Below, piece after piece: positions 62,032-64,000 of a stretch of 64,000 nucleotides of DNA; within the stretch, counting starts at the first letter, position 1; each line of letters starts with the position of its first letter. Origin of the DNA: Leeuwenhoekiella sp. (GTDB lineage: Bacteria > Bacteroidota > Bacteroidia > Flavobacteriales > Flavobacteriaceae); NCBI GenBank assembly GCA_002708845.1, contig PAPI01000001.1, positions 248,001-312,000 on the forward strand. The letters are read 5' to 3'. The notes beneath the pieces were generated by a model that saw only the letters and a list, made by a program, of their open reading frames with translations, searched no databases and had not been told where the DNA came from. The translations under genes and the position numbers were made by a program.

Positions 62032-64000
62032 CTACATCGCACCGGCAAAGAAAATGGCATTCATAAATAACTTACTAGTACCGTACCAAAAGGCTCTAAA
62101 GTTGGTGTTATCTGTAAAGATCATCACGTCACCTCTGCCCAGACTACGGTGTACAAACGGGCGCGTGCCTTTTAAAGCTTCGAGATTAATGTCGCTAATA
62201 TAACCGCTGGCAAGCGGTTCGTCAGTATATAGAATGGGATTTTTATAGCTGGTTTCGTCTGCTTCTATAAACAGGGTGGTATCTCTAAAGAGATTAATTT
62301 CATCGCGATCATAACCAAAAGCGATAGGGTGAGAGCGGTCTACTTTTGCTTTAAAGATAGCACCTCCTATAACCTGAGCGCCATTAAAATCACCACGCTG
62401 TTCAAATGTGATGTTGGTGGCAGGATTTTCGGTCTCTACTTCTTTAAAATCCAGGAGTCCGTTGCGTTTAATCCATCTCGAGGCACTTTTAAAGCCTATA
62501 AGTGTACCGCCCTGCTGTACCCAGGATCTAAGCTTTTCGGCATCTTCTTCAGTGAGGCCAGAACCCCAGGTTGATGGCATAATGATGGTAGTGTAGCGGT
62601 CTAAACGAGAACGGCTGAAATTACGGGTATCTAATTTTGTAATTGAAATGTCAAAACGCGTATCGAGTAAATGCCAGATCTCACCGGCATCGTAGGAGCT
62701 GATACCTTCGCCTACTAAAAGCGCGATTTGCTGTTTTTTAACAGATTCAAACTGGCGGCTTCCCAAATCAATACCCTGAGTAGAACCGGTTGCTACGGGA
62801 TCAATAGTAAGGTTTGCATTTTTAGCAACCCCATCTAAGAAACTTTGAAGAGCTTCAGCATTCAGCGTCTGGTTTTGCACCGGAATCATCAAGGTACCGT
62901 AATCGTAGGTTTTACCATTTAGCGTGAAGGGTTGCATGGCCATTTTAACCCGAATATCTTCGTTGAGTATGGCATTTAAAGCTTTTGGCGCATAATAATT
63001 TCCCCAGGGAATTAAATACGCATAACTGCTTTGTCGTAAGGTAAGTGGCTGAGGCAATACAATGCTGTCCAGGTTTTCACCTGCAATACTGGCGGGAGCT
63101 TCATCGCTAAAATCGAGGTTGAAAGCAAGTGGAAAACTCCAGGCTGAGATGTCGTAGAATAAACTGTCTTCAAATGTGGTGCGTGTTTCAAACATTCCTT
63201 TTAGTAGCCGGCTGTGTTTTTGACTTTTGGGCACAACATAGCTGCTGTTGGTTTCAAATTTTTTTCCATTTGTTTCATACTCCCGGGCTGGCTTGTATAC
63301 ATCTATATGATGCCTTTTAAGCAATTTAGCTAAGTGTGCAGCGCGGGCAGGATCGTTTGTGCTACCAAAAATGTAGGCATCCTTACCACGTTCTGCTCTT
63401 GAGTTGGAATAAAAATCCCGTTGATAGTTTAGGAGTTTGGTTCGCATCGCTTCTGCAGCTTCCAGTGTAGATAGAAAGGCGGTAAACTGATTGCGAATGG
63501 TAAACGGGAAGCTCAGCAGTCCGTTTTCAGTTTCCTGAAGGTGGCCGCGTGAACTCGCCTGCTCAAAGAGAATACCTATGCTTCCGTTAATGTCAGGAAA
63601 CGTAGATCCTTTTCCGTAGTAGAAATCGTCGTAATCTTCTTCAGTATAATATAAGGACCCAATTCTATCAAAAGCCTTGGCGTGATAGGTTCCTATTTCA
63701 GCCGTAAGTTCCTGATTGAGAGCTGGAGTAAGCGGGTGTGTGCGACTTTGTATACCCGGTTGAAAGAAAAATGACGAACTGCTACCCATCTCGTGGTGAT
63801 CCGTCAAAATGTTGGGATGCCATTGGTGAAAAGTTTCTATACGTGCCTGGGATTCGGGTAACTCTGCCGGAAGCCAGTCGCGATTGAGGTCAAACCAATA
63901 GTGATTGGTACGTCCGCCGGGCCAGATCTCGTCATACTCGCGATCCTGAGGATCTGCAGTGATGGTTTGGTTTTTATTGGTATTAGCCCAGTACGAAAAA
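62032..64000 (-). CDS. M14 zinc carboxypeptidase-family protein with C-terminal GATase1-like domain (5' end outside window)
   Basis: The reading frame is open to the window edge, so the N-terminus is missing; about 655 residues are visible. Upstream of the first in-frame TTG the frame still encodes M14 sequence (GGRTNHYWFDLNRDWLP, with the substrate-binding Asn-Arg, then WHPNILTDHHEMGSS with the third zinc-ligand histidine), so that codon is not the start. The first HxxE zinc motif must lie beyond the edge. The C-terminal half contains a class I glutamine-amidotransferase-like domain (LLVGEGISSYDAGEIW through IIMPSTWGSG and LRSWVQQGGTLIGF), possibly an interaction module. Such proteins are large exported peptidases in flavobacteria. 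Confidence 0.85.
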   Translation of the reverse strand, partial: FSYWANTNKNQTITADPQDREYDEIWPGGRTNHYWFDLNRDWLPAELPESQARIETFHQWHPNILTDHHEMGSSSSFFFQPGIQSRTHPLTPALNQELTAEIGTYHAKAFDRIGSLYYTEEDYDDFYYGKGSTFPDINGSIGILFEQASSRGHLQETENGLLSFPFTIRNQFTAFLSTLEAAEAMRTKLLNYQRDFYSNSRAERGKDAYIFGSTNDPARAAHLAKLLKRHHIDVYKPAREYETNGKKFETNSSYVVPKSQKHSRLLKGMFETRTTFEDSLFYDISAWSFPLAFNLDFSDEAPASIAGENLDSIVLPQPLTLRQSSYAYLIPWGNYYAPKALNAILNEDIRVKMAMQPFTLNGKTYDYGTLMIPVQNQTLNAEALQSFLDGVAKNANLTIDPVATGSTQGIDLGSRQFESVKKQQIALLVGEGISSYDAGEIWHLLDTRFDISITKLDTRNFSRSRLDRYTTIIMPSTWGSGLTEEDAEKLRSWVQQGGTLIGFKSASRWIKRNGLLDFKEVETENPATNITFEQRGDFNGAQVIGGAIFKAKVDRSHPIAFGYDRDEINLFRDTTLFIEADETSYKNPILYTDEPLASGYISDINLEALKGTRPFVHRSLGRGDVMIFTDNTNFRAFWYGTSKLFMNAIFFAGAM

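Noticed and set aside
63805-63807. TTG as start of the M14 gene
   Set aside because: The frame stays open upstream and encodes conserved M14 sequence to the window edge, so the gene begins outside the window.
1-64000. Search for tRNA, rRNA, transposase, integrase and CRISPR features
   Set aside because: I saw no tRNA-like cloverleaf, rRNA sequence, DDE/HUH transposase, tyrosine recombinase motif or spacer array by reading; a covariance-model scan would be needed to exclude small RNA genes.

Overview
The window looks like chromosome of a marine member of the Flavobacteriaceae (Bacteroidota). The signs are: a secreted protein with a C-terminal type IX secretion (T9SS) sorting domain; lipoproteins with Bacteroidota-style lipoboxes; an N-succinylornithine-type carbamoyltransferase in the arginine cluster; promoter-like -7 boxes of the form TAnnTTTG instead of sigma-70 boxes; weak or absent Shine-Dalgarno sequences; and many small intergenic palindromes typical of the group. 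I cannot name the genus from sequence alone. No rRNA, tRNA, CRISPR array or transposase gene was seen.

Region 1 (1-15.6 kb, + strand) is amino acid biosynthesis. It opens inside ilvB and continues with ilvN, ilvC and ilvA (branched-chain amino acids) and a gapN-like aldehyde dehydrogenase. A 380-base gap follows that contains a long inverted repeat and a 44-codon ORF ending in five Arg codons out of seven, a good candidate for an arginine leader peptide. Then comes a complete arginine cluster: a GNAT acyltransferase (probably the first step), argG, argC, proC, argD, argF', argB, argE and argH. Region 2 (15.8-22.2 kb, +) holds a small exported protein and a three-gene RND efflux pump (adaptor, permease, TolC-like channel) closed by a strong terminator.

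Region 3 (22.3-47 kb) is mixed core genome: an MpaB-family oxygenase, leuA/leuCDB on the minus strand with a terminator-like hairpin between leuA and leuC, a helical conserved protein, a DMT transporter, a GH29 fucosidase, an RluA pseudouridine synthase, panB, a very unusual secreted MACPF-ankyrin protein, L-serine dehydratase, a umuDC operon whose UmuD lacks both catalytic residues, a zinc alcohol dehydrogenase, a CPBP protease with an Lrp regulator, a cystathionine gamma-synthase-family enzyme, and dnaK.

Region 4 (47.1-57.4 kb, almost all minus strand) is an AT-rich accessory region. The dnaK terminator region (about 90 bp) is repeated 1.7 kb downstream, flanking a solitary radical SAM gene. 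Next come a lone PD-(D/E)xK nuclease-like protein and a translationally coupled two-gene unit (a 76-residue protein made of three repeats, plus a two-helix membrane protein with a Cys/His cluster) bounded by inverted octamers. GNAT and DUF3703 genes, a giant YCF48-propeller T9SS substrate and a secreted esterase follow. Six genes between 48 and 62 kb share a conserved ~60-bp promoter-like module. Region 5 (57.4-64 kb, minus) holds an AsmA-like protein, a small lipoprotein and an M14 carboxypeptidase-family protein that runs off the right edge.

The strongest leads are the shared promoter module, the 76-residue repeat protein unit, the MACPF-ankyrin fusion, the catalytically dead UmuD, the Arg leader ORF, and the duplicated dnaK 3' element.
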